NCBI RefSeq assembly: GCF_017875645.1 | Contig: NZ_JAGGMR010000001.1 | Coordinates: 1,302,001 to 1,366,000 of the forward strand | Source: Nocardia goodfellowii | GTDB lineage: Bacteria > Actinomycetota > Actinomycetes > Mycobacteriales > Mycobacteriaceae | Direction of reading: 5' to 3' | Length of the DNA stretch: 64,000 nt | Shown here: piece after piece, positions 1 to 8,770 of the stretch | Numbering within the stretch: the first letter of the stretch is position 1 | Layout: every line of letters begins with the position of its first letter | Notes under the pieces: model-generated | The model's database searches: none | The model's input: only the letters and a program-made list of their open reading frames with translations | What the model was told of the DNA's origin: nothing | Made by a program: the position numbers and the translations under genes

Positions 1-27
1 AGTAACCGCCGTCGAACGTCGGCCGGA

Positions 28-1563
28 CTACTCTCCCGAGTCCTTACTACGCGCTGCGCGGTACACCATCACCGCGGTGAGCAACAGGATCACCGTGGTC
101 CCGGTCGCCGCCCAGTGGACACCCGACACGAAGGCCGCGCGTGCGGATTCCAGCAGCTCCACGGCCATGGATTCCGGTAGCGCGCGGGCGGTTTCGACCG
201 CACCGCCGAGCGACTCGTGAGCCGCCCCGGAGTGTGCGGCCGGGACCGAGGACACATCCAAACCGTGCCGGAACACGCCCATGACGACGCTACCGAGTAC
301 CGCGACGCCCAGGGCCACACCGGCTTCCATCGCCGTCTCCGAGATGGCGGCGGCATTGCCCGCACGTTCGGCGGGCGCGGAGCTGACGATCATGTCCGCC
401 GAAACGGTCAGCGCCACACCGGCTCCGATACCGATCAGGGTGAAGCCGAGGACGAACGGCGTGACCGCGGCCGACGGGTCGGCCCGCAGCAGCCAGAACA
501 ACATGCCACCCACGGCGGCCACCAGCAGCGCGCCGCACAGCACCATGACCGGTCGCCACCGGCGCACCAGCCAGGCCGCGCCCAGCGAACCCGCGATGCT
601 GCCGACCATGCCCGGCACCAGCAGCACACCGGCTTCCAGCGGCGAGCGGCCGAGAACCAGTTGCAGATACTGCGAGCCGAAGAACAGCACGCCCGCGAGC
701 GCGAAGACCGACAGCAGATTGGTCAGCGTCGCCGCCCGGAACGGCGGGCGCCGGAACAATTCCAGGTCGAGCAGCGGGTCGGCCAGGCGGCCCTGACGGC
801 GCAGGAAAACCACGCCCGCCCCGACACCGACCGCGGCGGCGGCCACCGCGAGCCAGCTGAACCCGTGCGCCGCGGTTTCCTTGACCGCGTAGACGATCGG
901 GATCAATGCCAGCATCGACAAGCCCGCGCTCGCCAGGTCGAAGCGACCGGGATTCGGGTCACGTGACTCCGGCACCAGCATCGGAGCGAGCACGATCAGC
1001 AGGGCCATCACCGGCAGGTTCACCAGGAACACCGAACCCCACCAGTAATGCTCGAGCAGCCAGCCGCCCAGCAGCGGACCGAGCGCGGAACCGGAACCCG
1101 CCATCGCGCCCCACACCGAGATGGCGATGGTGCGCTGCCGCGGATCGGCGAACATGCCGCGGATCAAACCGAGAGTCGCGGGCATCAGGGTCGCGCCGGC
1201 GAGCCCTTGCAGCACGCGCGCCGCGATGAGCATTTCGGGATTGATCGCCCAGGCGGCCACCGCCGAGGCCAGACCGAAGCCGGCCGCGCCGATGAGCAGC
1301 AGACGGCGGCGGCCGATCCGGTCGCCGAGGGAACCCATGGTGATGAGCAGGCCCGCCAGGACGAACGAATAGACGTCGATGATCCAGAGCAGTTGCGGGG
1401 TGGTCGGGGCGAGGTCCGCGCTGATGGCGGGGACCGCGAGGTCGAGCACGGTCGCGTCCACCGCGATCAGCAGCAACGCGAGTGCGAGGACGCCCAGGCC
1501 CGCCCAGGTACGGGCGGTGGCGGGTGCGCTCGAACCGGGTGCGGCGGTGATGTCGGTGGTCAT
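28..1563 (-). CDS. DHA2-family MFS drug exporter
   Basis: Proton-driven multidrug efflux permease of the 14-helix DHA2 (QacA/SmvA-like) group, acting in the cytoplasmic membrane; 511 aa, normal family length. The first helix spans about residues 21-42 and is followed by the MFS motif A, GSLGDRIGRRR, at residues 77-87. Repeated hydrophobic helices run to a short basic C-terminus. The ATG at 1563 (MTTDITAAPG) is chosen because reading further upstream crosses the divergent tetR gene and has no membrane character. The gene is divergent from the TetR regulator at 1636, with 72 bp between the two starts. That gap holds two operator-like repeats, so repression by this TetR and induction by an exported compound are likely (inference). 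The substrate cannot be told from sequence. Confidence 0.93.
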   Translation of the reverse strand: MTTDITAAPGSSAPATARTWAGLGVLALALLLIAVDATVLDLAVPAISADLAPTTPQLLWIIDVYSFVLAGLLITMGSLGDRIGRRRLLLIGAAGFGLASAVAAWAINPEMLIAARVLQGLAGATLMPATLGLIRGMFADPRQRTIAISVWGAMAGSGSALGPLLGGWLLEHYWWGSVFLVNLPVMALLIVLAPMLVPESRDPNPGRFDLASAGLSMLALIPIVYAVKETAAHGFSWLAVAAAAVGVGAGVVFLRRQGRLADPLLDLELFRRPPFRAATLTNLLSVFALAGVLFFGSQYLQLVLGRSPLEAGVLLVPGMVGSIAGSLGAAWLVRRWRPVMVLCGALLVAAVGGMLFWLLRADPSAAVTPFVLGFTLIGIGAGVALTVSADMIVSSAPAERAGNAAAISETAMEAGVALGVAVLGSVVMGVFRHGLDVSSVPAAHSGAAHESLGGAVETARALPESMAVELLESARAAFVSGVHWAATGTTVILLLTAVMVYRAARSKDSGE

Positions 1564-1587
1564 GATCCTTCTACTTTCGGGGGGTGA

Positions 1588-1634
1588 ACCGTCCAGCCGG
1601 TACAGTACCAGATTAACCGTCCGGACGGTACAGT
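1588..1634. promoter_or_regulatory. Twin TetR operator repeats
   Basis: Two copies of an AACCGTCC-N3-CGGTACAGT element lie 28 bp apart, at 1587-1607 and 1615-1634. The second contains a perfect 14-bp palindrome, ACCGTCCGGACGGT, at 1616-1629; the first is an imperfect version (1588-1601). They fill the gap between the divergent exporter and tetR starts. The tetR ATG (1636) lies 6 bp after the palindrome with no Shine-Dalgarno, which suggests a leaderless tetR transcript whose promoter overlaps the operator. Confidence 0.75.
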
Positions 1635-1635
1635 T

Positions 1636-2220
1636 ATGCCCGTGACGACTCGCGACCCAGCAAGCACCCGCGACCGAATCCTCGACGCGCTGGAGATGCT
1701 GCTCCTGGAAAAGGGCATGTCTCAGGTGACATTGGAGAACGTCGCCGCCGCGGCCGGCGTCTCCAAAGGCGGGCTGCTCTACCACTACAAATCCAAAGAC
1801 GCCCTGCTCGCCGGGCTCGTCCGCCGTCTCGGCGAACGCGCTGATCAGCAATTGGAAACCGCCGTCGCCGAAGGCAAATCGGTCGCCGAGTGGTACCTCC
1901 AAGCCCCCCACCCGGACAACGAGGACGACGCACTCGAGATCGCGGTACAGCGCTCCATGCTGGCCGCCATGCGCACCCTCGACGGCCCCCAGGACACCGA
2001 CGTCGACGAAGCCGAACGCGCCCTGGACGAGGTGATGGCCAAGTGGCAGACCGGCCTGGACAACGAGATCCCGGACCCGATCCAAGCCACGATCGTCAGC
2101 CTGGTCGGCGACGGCGTCTATTTGCGTGCCCTCCTCGGCCTCCCCCCAGTGGAGCCAGAGCTGTACCGCCGAGTCGTGGCCCGTCTACTCGGCGGACGGA
2201 CGACGCCTCCGCCGTCTTGA
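1636..2220 (+). CDS. TetR/AcrR-family repressor
   Basis: DNA-binding repressor of 194 aa, most likely controlling itself and the divergent exporter. An N-terminal TetR helix-turn-helix covers about residues 12-56: TLENVAAAAGVSKGGLLYHY is the typical helix 2-3 region, followed by KSKDALLAGL. The C-terminal half is the variable ligand-binding and dimerisation domain. The ATG at 1636 is chosen because it fits the TetR N-terminus; a GTG at 1642 is the alternative. No ribosome binding site precedes it, consistent with leaderless translation. The ligand is unknown. Confidence 0.92.
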   Translation: MPVTTRDPASTRDRILDALEMLLLEKGMSQVTLENVAAAAGVSKGGLLYHYKSKDALLAGLVRRLGERADQQLETAVAEGKSVAEWYLQAPHPDNEDDALEIAVQRSMLAAMRTLDGPQDTDVDEAERALDEVMAKWQTGLDNEIPDPIQATIVSLVGDGVYLRALLGLPPVEPELYRRVVARLLGGRTTPPPS

Positions 2221-2471
2221 GGCCGACTCGCGCGCCAACGGCCTGAGCACACGGCGAGCCGCGCCTCGATCCAATGGCGTGCTCCCCTTCATCGGGCCGC
2301 GGCTCATCCCAAAGGACGCGCTACTTCACTCCTGACCCACTGCTCGGCGGAAAGAAGTCGAGTCGCAAGCACTCTCGCCGCCGGCGAGCCGCTGCTGACC
2401 CGCGCTGAGCTGGATCGTCCGCGCGTTTACCGAGGTGACGGAAGCAGCGCGGACGCTCTAGACTCGGCCGG

Positions 2472-3377
2472 GTGTTACCAGCCGACCCGGCCGGTGCCGT
2501 CGGGGCGGAAGACGATCCGGCACCAGGGTCAGTAGGACCGACGGTGCCGGTGCGCCCGTTGACCTTCCGTGAACTGCTCGACCTACCGTTCGCGCTGGTC
2601 CAGGCCAATATCGGGGCGCTGGTCCGGCTGGGTGCGGCGGGGTTGGTGGTGGCCGAGATCTTCGTCATGGCTGTCACCGTGGGCGTTTCGGCGCTGACCG
2701 GCGGCTCCGACGAGGGAATCCGGTGGGGAGCGGTGCTGGCGACGCTGGCGGCCGCGTGGGCGCTGCGCTTTCTGCTGCGCGGGACGACCGTCGCGCTGGG
2801 GTTGGCCGACGTGGCCGGTCGCCGGATCACCTGGCGGGTGGCCCTGGACCGGATGGGTTCTTTCGTGCGGCCGATGGCGCTGTACGAGTTGCCCTATACG
2901 CTGATCCGGGCCGTGGCCTTCGGGGTTTTCTGCCTGCTGCTCACCACCGCCCCCGTGCTGGGGGTGACGTCGCTGGTGCTGCTCGCGCTCTTCGGTCTGC
3001 CCTTTCTCGGCCGGTGGCGCGCACGACACTATGTCGCCGTTCCGGTGATCGCTGCGGAGCGGGCCGACCGCGGCACAGCCGCAGGACGCACGAAACTGCT
3101 TGTCGCCGGTAAGGAATGGTCGTTGACCGGCGTGTGGCTGACGCACCGCGGGCTGCTCTTGCTGCTGTTGCTTCCGCTGCTCGGTCTCGGTCTGTTCGTC
3201 GCCGATTTCTCCGGTACCCGCATGTGGACGGTGGTCACGCTGACCACTTCGGCGGCGCTGCTGTTCCTGGCGTTCGGTGAGATGGTGGAGTCGGCGACAC
3301 GGGTGGTGTCCTATCTCGACCTGCGCTGCCGCCGCGAGGGTCTCGACATCCGCATCCCGGAGCAGGTCTATGAGTGA
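2472..3377 (+). CDS. Conserved integral membrane protein of the MoxR cluster
   Basis: Polytopic membrane protein of 301 aa at the head of a tight four-gene run (this gene, the next membrane protein, moxR, DUF58). A short acidic/proline N-terminus leads to the conserved RPLTFRELLD segment, then about six hydrophobic helices between residues 45 and 275, and a cytosolic C-terminus. No enzymatic motif is visible. The GTG at 2472 is chosen because it keeps the whole N-terminus; a GTG near 2544 just before RPLTFRELLD is an alternative. Its stop overlaps the next start by 8 bp, which argues for translational coupling. Genes of this type occur beside MoxR/DUF58 pairs in other actinobacteria; the function is unknown. 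Confidence 0.8.
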   Translation: MLPADPAGAVGAEDDPAPGSVGPTVPVRPLTFRELLDLPFALVQANIGALVRLGAAGLVVAEIFVMAVTVGVSALTGGSDEGIRWGAVLATLAAAWALRFLLRGTTVALGLADVAGRRITWRVALDRMGSFVRPMALYELPYTLIRAVAFGVFCLLLTTAPVLGVTSLVLLALFGLPFLGRWRARHYVAVPVIAAERADRGTAAGRTKLLVAGKEWSLTGVWLTHRGLLLLLLLPLLGLGLFVADFSGTRMWTVVTLTTSAALLFLAFGEMVESATRVVSYLDLRCRREGLDIRIPEQVYE

Positions 3378-4539
3378 AGTATCGCGTCGCGATTCCGCGC
3401 GGGCAGACGACGACGCGCCGGGCGGGCACGATCCCGTCGAAGTCGAGTTCTGGCGTCCGCCCGCGGCCGAGCCCGCGCCGCGGATCCCGCCGCTGGGTCC
3501 GGCGGCCGAGCATCGCGGCGCGGCCGACGCCGCCGCCGCGAACCGCGACTACGACCGTGCGCTCCGGGAGCGATTCCGTGCCATGGTGCGCGGCTTGGAA
3601 CAGGGCGGCGTGCTCGAGGTGCGGCGCTCGCGCACCGCCGACGAAACCGCCCAGGACGTGTCCCGCGCGCTGCCGCCCGAAGCGAGCGACGAGATCCAGC
3701 CCGCGGCACGCGATTTCGACGAGGTCGTCTACGGCGGCCGCCGCGCCACCGAGGACGAATACCGGCGGCTGGAATCCGCCGATCGTTACTCCGCGGCCGC
3801 CCCGCCGCCCAAGCACGGCCCGGCCGACACCGAGCCGGTCGAGGTGCGCACGCGCAAACGCCGCGCGCTTCCGCCGGTACCCGACCTGCTGCGGAATCCG
3901 AAATTCTGGGCGGCCGTGCTGGCTTCCCTCGCTCTGGCGCTGGTCCTGTGGGGCGCGCTCAACGCGCTCGGCACGCCCCCCGCGCCGAAACCGCCCCAGC
4001 AGCCGGACATCCCGCCGCCACCGAAGCCGCCCGCGGATAGCGACGACACCTGCTGGATCTTCTGCTCCGGCGAGGACTCGATCTTCACCCGCATGCCCCC
4101 GTGGCTGGCGTTCGGTGGTCTGCAATTCCTGATCGCCGCCGCGGCAGTGGCTTGGTGGCGGGCCCGTCGCCGGGGCGCGCTGGTCCGGGAACCGCGCCCG
4201 GTCGAGGTCGCGGCGAACGAACTGCTGGCCGGGCAGGCCGCGCTCTATCGGCGTTCCGGCGATCACGAATATGTCGCCGCGAAACTTCGCGCCGCCACCC
4301 TGCGCCGCGTCCGGCCCACCCTCGGTGTGCCCGCCGACGCGCGGCCGGAACAGATCGTCGCCGCCGTCAGCGCACGCACCGGCACCGACCAGCAGTTGGT
4401 CGGCACCGCCCTGTACGGCCCCGTACCCGACACCGAGGCGCTGCGTATCGTCGCCGCGGTGCTCGATCTGATCGAGGCCGATACGCCGAGCAGCACACCA
4501 GCCGGCGCCACCGCCGGACCCACAGGAGGGGACCGATGA
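3370..4539 (+). CDS. MoxR-cluster membrane protein (DUF4129/DUF4350-like tail)
   Basis: Protein of 389 aa. A long charged, low-complexity N-terminal region (about 1-175) precedes one hydrophobic helix (KFWAAVLASLALALVLWGAL). Then come a proline-rich loop containing two cysteines (DTCWIFCSGED), a second helix, and a cytosolic tail. The tail segment AALYRRSGDHEYVAAKLRAATLRRV resembles the C-terminal tails of DUF4350/DUF4129 proteins found next to MoxR. The ATG at 3370 overlaps the previous stop. The end overlaps the moxR start as ATGA, with an AGGAGG ribosome site inside this gene. It is probably a membrane anchor or client of the MoxR ATPase (inference from context). Confidence 0.72.
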   Translation: MSEVSRRDSARADDDAPGGHDPVEVEFWRPPAAEPAPRIPPLGPAAEHRGAADAAAANRDYDRALRERFRAMVRGLEQGGVLEVRRSRTADETAQDVSRALPPEASDEIQPAARDFDEVVYGGRRATEDEYRRLESADRYSAAAPPPKHGPADTEPVEVRTRKRRALPPVPDLLRNPKFWAAVLASLALALVLWGALNALGTPPAPKPPQQPDIPPPPKPPADSDDTCWIFCSGEDSIFTRMPPWLAFGGLQFLIAAAAVAWWRARRRGALVREPRPVEVAANELLAGQAALYRRSGDHEYVAAKLRAATLRRVRPTLGVPADARPEQIVAAVSARTGTDQQLVGTALYGPVPDTEALRIVAAVLDLIEADTPSSTPAGATAGPTGGDR

Positions 4540-5519
4540 CCCAGACCGACACCACCCACACCCCGACCGCCGCGGAGGCCGTGCAGGCGTTCGCGGCGCT
4601 GCGGAACGAGATCGGCAAGGCGGTCGTCGGAAACGACCAGGCCATCATGTATCTGGTGCTCGCGCTGCTGTGCCGGGGGCACGTGCTGCTCGAGGGTGTG
4701 CCCGGTGTCGCGAAGACCCTGCTGGTGCGGGCGCTGGCGACGGCGCTGGATCTGGAGCATTCCCGAGTCCAGTTCACTCCCGACCTGATGCCGGGCGATG
4801 TCACCGGTTCGCAGATCTACGATCCGCATTCCGCCGAGTTCACTTTCCGGCACGGCCCGGTGTTCACCAATCTGCTGCTCGCCGACGAGATCAACCGGAC
4901 GCCCCCGAAAACCCAGTCGGCGCTGCTGGAATCGATGGAGGAGCGCCAGGTCTCGGTGGACGGCAAACCGCAGCTGTTGCCCGACCCGTTCGTGGTGATC
5001 GCCACCCAGAATCCGGTCGAGCAGGAGGGCACCTATCCGCTGCCGGAGGCGCAGCTGGACCGGTTCCTGTTCAAGGTCGACATCCAATTGCCCGGCCGCG
5101 ACGACGAATTCCGCATCCTGCAGCGGCACGCCGCCGGCTTCGATCCGCGTGATCTGACCGCCGCCGGTCTGCGTCCGGTGGCGGGCTCGGCGCACATCAC
5201 CGCCGGGCGGGCGGCTGTCGCGCAGGTGACGATCAGTCCCGAGGTGCTGGCCTACACCGTCGATCTGTGCCGGGCCACCCGCAACTCCCCCGCCGTGCAG
5301 CACGGCGCTTCGACCCGTGGCGCGACCGCGCTGATGGCGGCCGCGCGCGCCTTCGCCTGGCTCAACGGCCGCGCGTTCACCACCCCCGACGACGTGAAAT
5401 ACGTTGCCACGGCGGTACTCCGGCACCGGCTGCAGCTGAAGCCGGAGGCCGAACTGGACGGCGTGACGACCGAGGGTGTGCTCTCGTCGCTGCTGCTGTC
5501 GGTTCCGGTCCCGGTGTAG
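4536..5519 (+). CDS. moxR: MoxR-family AAA+ ATPase
   Basis: AAA+ ATPase of 327 aa, thought to act as a chaperone-like maturase for partner proteins bearing DUF58/VWA domains. Walker A is GVPGVAKT (residues 54-61), Walker B LLLADE (113-118) followed by INRTPPKTQSALLE, and sensor 1 is in VIATQNPVEQEGTYPLPEAQ. All MoxR signatures are intact and the length is normal. It starts at the ATG overlapping the preceding stop (ATGA), with AGGAGG about 7 bp upstream. Two bases after its stop the DUF58 gene starts, giving the classic moxR-DUF58 pair. In mycobacteria the related cluster is linked to envelope or stress functions; the role here is inferred. Confidence 0.95.
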   Translation: MTQTDTTHTPTAAEAVQAFAALRNEIGKAVVGNDQAIMYLVLALLCRGHVLLEGVPGVAKTLLVRALATALDLEHSRVQFTPDLMPGDVTGSQIYDPHSAEFTFRHGPVFTNLLLADEINRTPPKTQSALLESMEERQVSVDGKPQLLPDPFVVIATQNPVEQEGTYPLPEAQLDRFLFKVDIQLPGRDDEFRILQRHAAGFDPRDLTAAGLRPVAGSAHITAGRAAVAQVTISPEVLAYTVDLCRATRNSPAVQHGASTRGATALMAAARAFAWLNGRAFTTPDDVKYVATAVLRHRLQLKPEAELDGVTTEGVLSSLLLSVPVPV

Positions 5520-5521
5520 CC

Positions 5522-6817
5522 GTGGTCGTCACCGGACGGCTGGCCGCCGTCGCGGCGCTGGGCGCCCTGCTGGTCGCCGTGGAGTTGCACGGCTGGGGTG
5601 GGGTCATCTTCGTGACCTCGATTCTCGGCTGGCTGCTGTTGATCGATGTGGGCTGGGTGGCGCGGGCGCGGGCGGTGAGCCTGACCCGCGAGCCGCTCAC
5701 GGTGGTTCGGCTGGATCGCAGCGTGGAGGTCGAGCTCGTCGTGACCAACACCGGTAACCGCACCGTGCGCGGCTACCTCTGGGACGACTGGCCGGACAGC
5801 GCCCGCACACGTAACCGCAGGCACCGAATCCATTTGGCGCCCAACACGATGGTTCGACTGCGCACCACCCTCACGCCGACTTGTCGCGGCGACCGCGTCG
5901 CGGGCCCGGTGACGCTGCGGCTGCTCGGCCCACTCGGGCTGGCGGGCAGGCAGACTCGTCGTGCGGTCCCCGCGCGGGTGCGTGCGCTGCCGCCGTTTCG
6001 CAGTGAGCGGTTGATGCGTTCGAAAGTGCGGCGGTTGCAGCATCTCGAGGGCCGCAATGTCGCCAACACCCGCGGGCAGGGCACCGAATTCGATTCCTTC
6101 CGTGAGTATGTCGCCGGTGACGACGTGCGGTCGATCGATTGGCGGGCCACCGCCCGCGCCACCGACGTGCTGGTGCGCACTTGGCGGCCGGAACGCAACC
6201 GGCACGTCATGATGCTGCTGGACACCGGGCGAATCAGCGCCGGTCGGGTCGGCGAGGGCACCCGGCTGGACGCGGGTATCGAGGCCGCGCTGCTGCTCGG
6301 TGGAATCGCCGGGGCCGCCGGTGATTCGGTCGATCTGCTGGCCTACGACCGCGAGGTCCGCGCGGAGGTGCGCGGCATCGGCGGAAACCGGTTGCAGCTC
6401 AAACTGATGCACGCGCTGGCCGGGGTGACGCCCGCGTTGGTCGACACCGACGCGCCGGGGCTGGTGCGCGCTGTCATCCAGCGGGCCCGCCGCCGCAGCC
6501 TGGTGGTCTGGTTCACCACCTTGGACGGCGCCGCGGTCGAGGAGAATCTACTGCCGGTGCTGCCGGTATTGGCTGTGCGGCACCGGGTCCTGATTGTCTC
6601 GGTCACCGATCCGGACATCGCCGCGGCCGCCACCCGCCGTGACCGTCTGGATGACCTCTACACCGCGGCCGCCGCCGAATCGGTGCTGGCCGAGCGTGCG
6701 CTGGTGCAGGAATCGTTGCGCCGCATGGGTATCGCGGTGGTTTCCGCTCCGCCGAATCGGCTGCCCGAAGCGCTCGCCGACGAGTATCTCGAACTCAAGC
6801 AATCCGGCTCCTTGTGA
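5522..6817 (+). CDS. DUF58 domain protein (MoxR partner)
   Basis: Protein of 431 aa with two N-terminal hydrophobic helices (about 7-45), a beta-rich middle, and the DUF58 signature at residues 190-210 (DSFREYVAGDDVRSIDWRAT). A VWA-like fold follows, beginning at HVMMLLDTGRISAG, where a DxG-type metal-site remnant is visible. It starts at GTG 5522, two bases after the moxR stop, so it is almost certainly co-translated. Such proteins are membrane-tethered partners of MoxR ATPases; the exact client is unknown. It is the last gene of the cluster, followed by 89 bp that carry the promoter of the lipase gene. Confidence 0.92.
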   Translation: MVVTGRLAAVAALGALLVAVELHGWGGVIFVTSILGWLLLIDVGWVARARAVSLTREPLTVVRLDRSVEVELVVTNTGNRTVRGYLWDDWPDSARTRNRRHRIHLAPNTMVRLRTTLTPTCRGDRVAGPVTLRLLGPLGLAGRQTRRAVPARVRALPPFRSERLMRSKVRRLQHLEGRNVANTRGQGTEFDSFREYVAGDDVRSIDWRATARATDVLVRTWRPERNRHVMMLLDTGRISAGRVGEGTRLDAGIEAALLLGGIAGAAGDSVDLLAYDREVRAEVRGIGGNRLQLKLMHALAGVTPALVDTDAPGLVRAVIQRARRRSLVVWFTTLDGAAVEENLLPVLPVLAVRHRVLIVSVTDPDIAAAATRRDRLDDLYTAAAAESVLAERALVQESLRRMGIAVVSAPPNRLPEALADEYLELKQSGSL

Positions 6818-6906
6818 ACCGCACTGTCTCAGTTGGTCATTTCCCGCATATCTAGAACCGGTTCCAGTTAGATTCGCGGAGCAGAGTCCAACTGGAGGGG
6901 TCCATC

Positions 6907-7863
6907 ATGCGTGCGTTGTTCCGGCGCTCATCGAAAGCACTACTGCTCGTCGCCGCTCTCGCGGCCCTCTGGACGACGGCGAGCGCACCGGCCCACGCCG
7001 ACCTGCCGGTGGACTACAACTTCTTCTCCGGCATCCCGTCCGAGCTGACCAACCCGAACGGAGCCTTGCCCGGCGCGAACGACTGGTCCTGCCGTCCCAC
7101 CGCCGCACACCCCAATCCCGTTGTGCTGGTGCACGGTACCGGCGGCGGCGCGCAAACCAACTGGGGCGTCTACGCGCCACTGCTCGCCAACGCCGGCTAC
7201 TGCGTCTATTCGCTCACCTATGGCGCACTGCCGGCGCCGTGGCCGCTGAACCAGATCGGCGGCCTGCGGCCCATTCCCGAAAGCGCCGCTCAGCTGGCCG
7301 CTTTCATCGACCGTGTGCGCGGCGCGACCGGAGCCGAACGCGTCGACATCGTCGCGCATTCGCAAGGCAACTTCGTCGGCAACTACTACGTCAAACGTCT
7401 GGGTGGCGCCGGTCAAGTCGACAAGTTCGTCGGCATCGCCCCACCCTGGCTCGGCATCTGGGAAGACGCCACCGACCTCATCCGCACATTCGCCCGCGGC
7501 CTCGGCGCCCCCGCCGCCTCCGTCGACAGCATGCTCACCCTCGGCCTCTGCCAGTCCTGCCCCACCATGCTCGGCGGCTCCGCTTTCCTGGCCGCCTTGA
7601 ACGCCGACGGCGTCTACCACCCCACCGTCACCTACACCAATATCGCCACCCGCTACGACGAAGCCGTCATGCCTTATACCGTCGGCCTGGTCCCCGCCCC
7701 CAACGCCACCAACATCACCGTCCAGGACGGCTGCGAATCCGATTTCTCCGAGCACGCGGGCATCGCCGGCAGCCCCCGCGCAGCCGCCTTCGCCCTGAAC
7801 GCCCTCGACCCAGCCAACCCCCGCCCGGTCCCCTGCGAGTTCATCCCCCCGTTCACCGGCTAG
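6907..7863 (+). CDS. Secreted class-2 lipase/esterase
   Basis: Exported alpha/beta-hydrolase of 318 aa, likely an extracellular triacylglycerol lipase or esterase. The N-terminus is a Sec signal peptide (RR, hydrophobic core LLLVAALAAL, AHA cleavage near residue 31). An oxyanion-hole HG motif lies in VVLVHGTGGG (72-81). The nucleophile Ser152 lies in the elbow AHSQGN. A His in SDFSEHAG is the likely catalytic base. Paired cysteines (for example CQSC) may form disulfides. The start is the ATG at 6907 after TGGAGG. It interrupts the MoxR-RDD-SpoIIM neighbourhood, and its promoter lies in 6818-6906. The substrate is not determinable from sequence. Confidence 0.9.
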   Translation: MRALFRRSSKALLLVAALAALWTTASAPAHADLPVDYNFFSGIPSELTNPNGALPGANDWSCRPTAAHPNPVVLVHGTGGGAQTNWGVYAPLLANAGYCVYSLTYGALPAPWPLNQIGGLRPIPESAAQLAAFIDRVRGATGAERVDIVAHSQGNFVGNYYVKRLGGAGQVDKFVGIAPPWLGIWEDATDLIRTFARGLGAPAASVDSMLTLGLCQSCPTMLGGSAFLAALNADGVYHPTVTYTNIATRYDEAVMPYTVGLVPAPNATNITVQDGCESDFSEHAGIAGSPRAAAFALNALDPANPRPVPCEFIPPFTG

Positions 7864-7950
7864 GCCGGAGACCACGGGATCCATGACCGGCTACGACACT
7901 GACGGCCGAGGTGACGCCGACCGGCGCACACCAGCGCAGCCGGGTTGAGG

Positions 7951-8727
7951 TCAGCCGGTGCGTACCAGGCTGGGTCCGCTGGTCGTGAGGGCGCGGCGCT
8001 GACGTTCGGCGATGATCGCGCCGAGGATCTGGACCGGCGGGTAGCCGACGGGAGGTGCGATGCGGAGGCGGGCGCAGACCGCGTGGACGAGTTGCTGTCC
8101 GAGGCCGGCTTGTGCTGCGGGAGTGAGGGTTCGGAGCCGGGTCAGGTATTGCCGGACCGCGAGGGCGAGGTCCTCCGGGATGCCGGTGAGATCGAGCTGG
8201 GTGACCCAGCCGGCCAGCCAGGGCGGGGGGACGGCGAGGGCCGGGCGGGGCAGCGGCTGCTGCGCGTGCACGACGACAGTGCCCGCGAGCACATCGCCGA
8301 CGCGGCGGGCGTTGGGGGAACAGATCGAGGTGATGACCGCGATCGCGCCGAACCCGCCGAACACCCAGAAGTCGACGATCGCGCCGGACAGCCCACGGGT
8401 GAGGGCGTGCCGGAAATCGATGGGGCCGCCGTCGGTGCGGACGACCCGGAGACCGACGGCGATTTTGCCGAGTGTCCGGCCACGGCTGAGGGTCTCGCAG
8501 GTGACGGGGTAGCCGACCAGAACGGCCACGATGGTCAGCAAGAAGATCGCGGCGACCCACGCGTCGTCGGCGTCGGCCTGCTCCAGCAGGACGGCGACCG
8601 TGAGCAGGCCGACGGTGCCCAGCACGAGCTGGACCAGCACGTCGATGAGAAACGCGGTGGCCCTGGTGGGGATCCGGGCGATCGGCAGCTCTAACGAGAC
8701 CGCTTCGCCGGTAGTGAATTCAGCCAT
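7951..8727 (-). CDS. RDD-family membrane protein
   Basis: Membrane protein of 258 aa with the RDD-family pattern. ARIPTRATAFLIDVLVQLVLG supplies the R and D residues in helix 1. A second helix precedes the ETLSRGRTLGKIAVGLRVVR segment, and a third helix lies around DFWVFGGFGAI. The C-terminal roughly 100 residues are cytosolic and basic. RDD proteins are implicated in ion exchange or envelope homeostasis in some bacteria, but no function is proven for this branch. The gene is divergent from the SpoIIM-like gene, with 43 bp between starts, so the promoters must overlap. Its end is convergent with the lipase. Confidence 0.88.
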   Translation of the reverse strand: MAEFTTGEAVSLELPIARIPTRATAFLIDVLVQLVLGTVGLLTVAVLLEQADADDAWVAAIFLLTIVAVLVGYPVTCETLSRGRTLGKIAVGLRVVRTDGGPIDFRHALTRGLSGAIVDFWVFGGFGAIAVITSICSPNARRVGDVLAGTVVVHAQQPLPRPALAVPPPWLAGWVTQLDLTGIPEDLALAVRQYLTRLRTLTPAAQAGLGQQLVHAVCARLRIAPPVGYPPVQILGAIIAERQRRALTTSGPSLVRTG

Positions 8728-8770
8728 GTGACTAGCATTCTTCCCATCGGCGGTATGGGAGGCAACCGAA

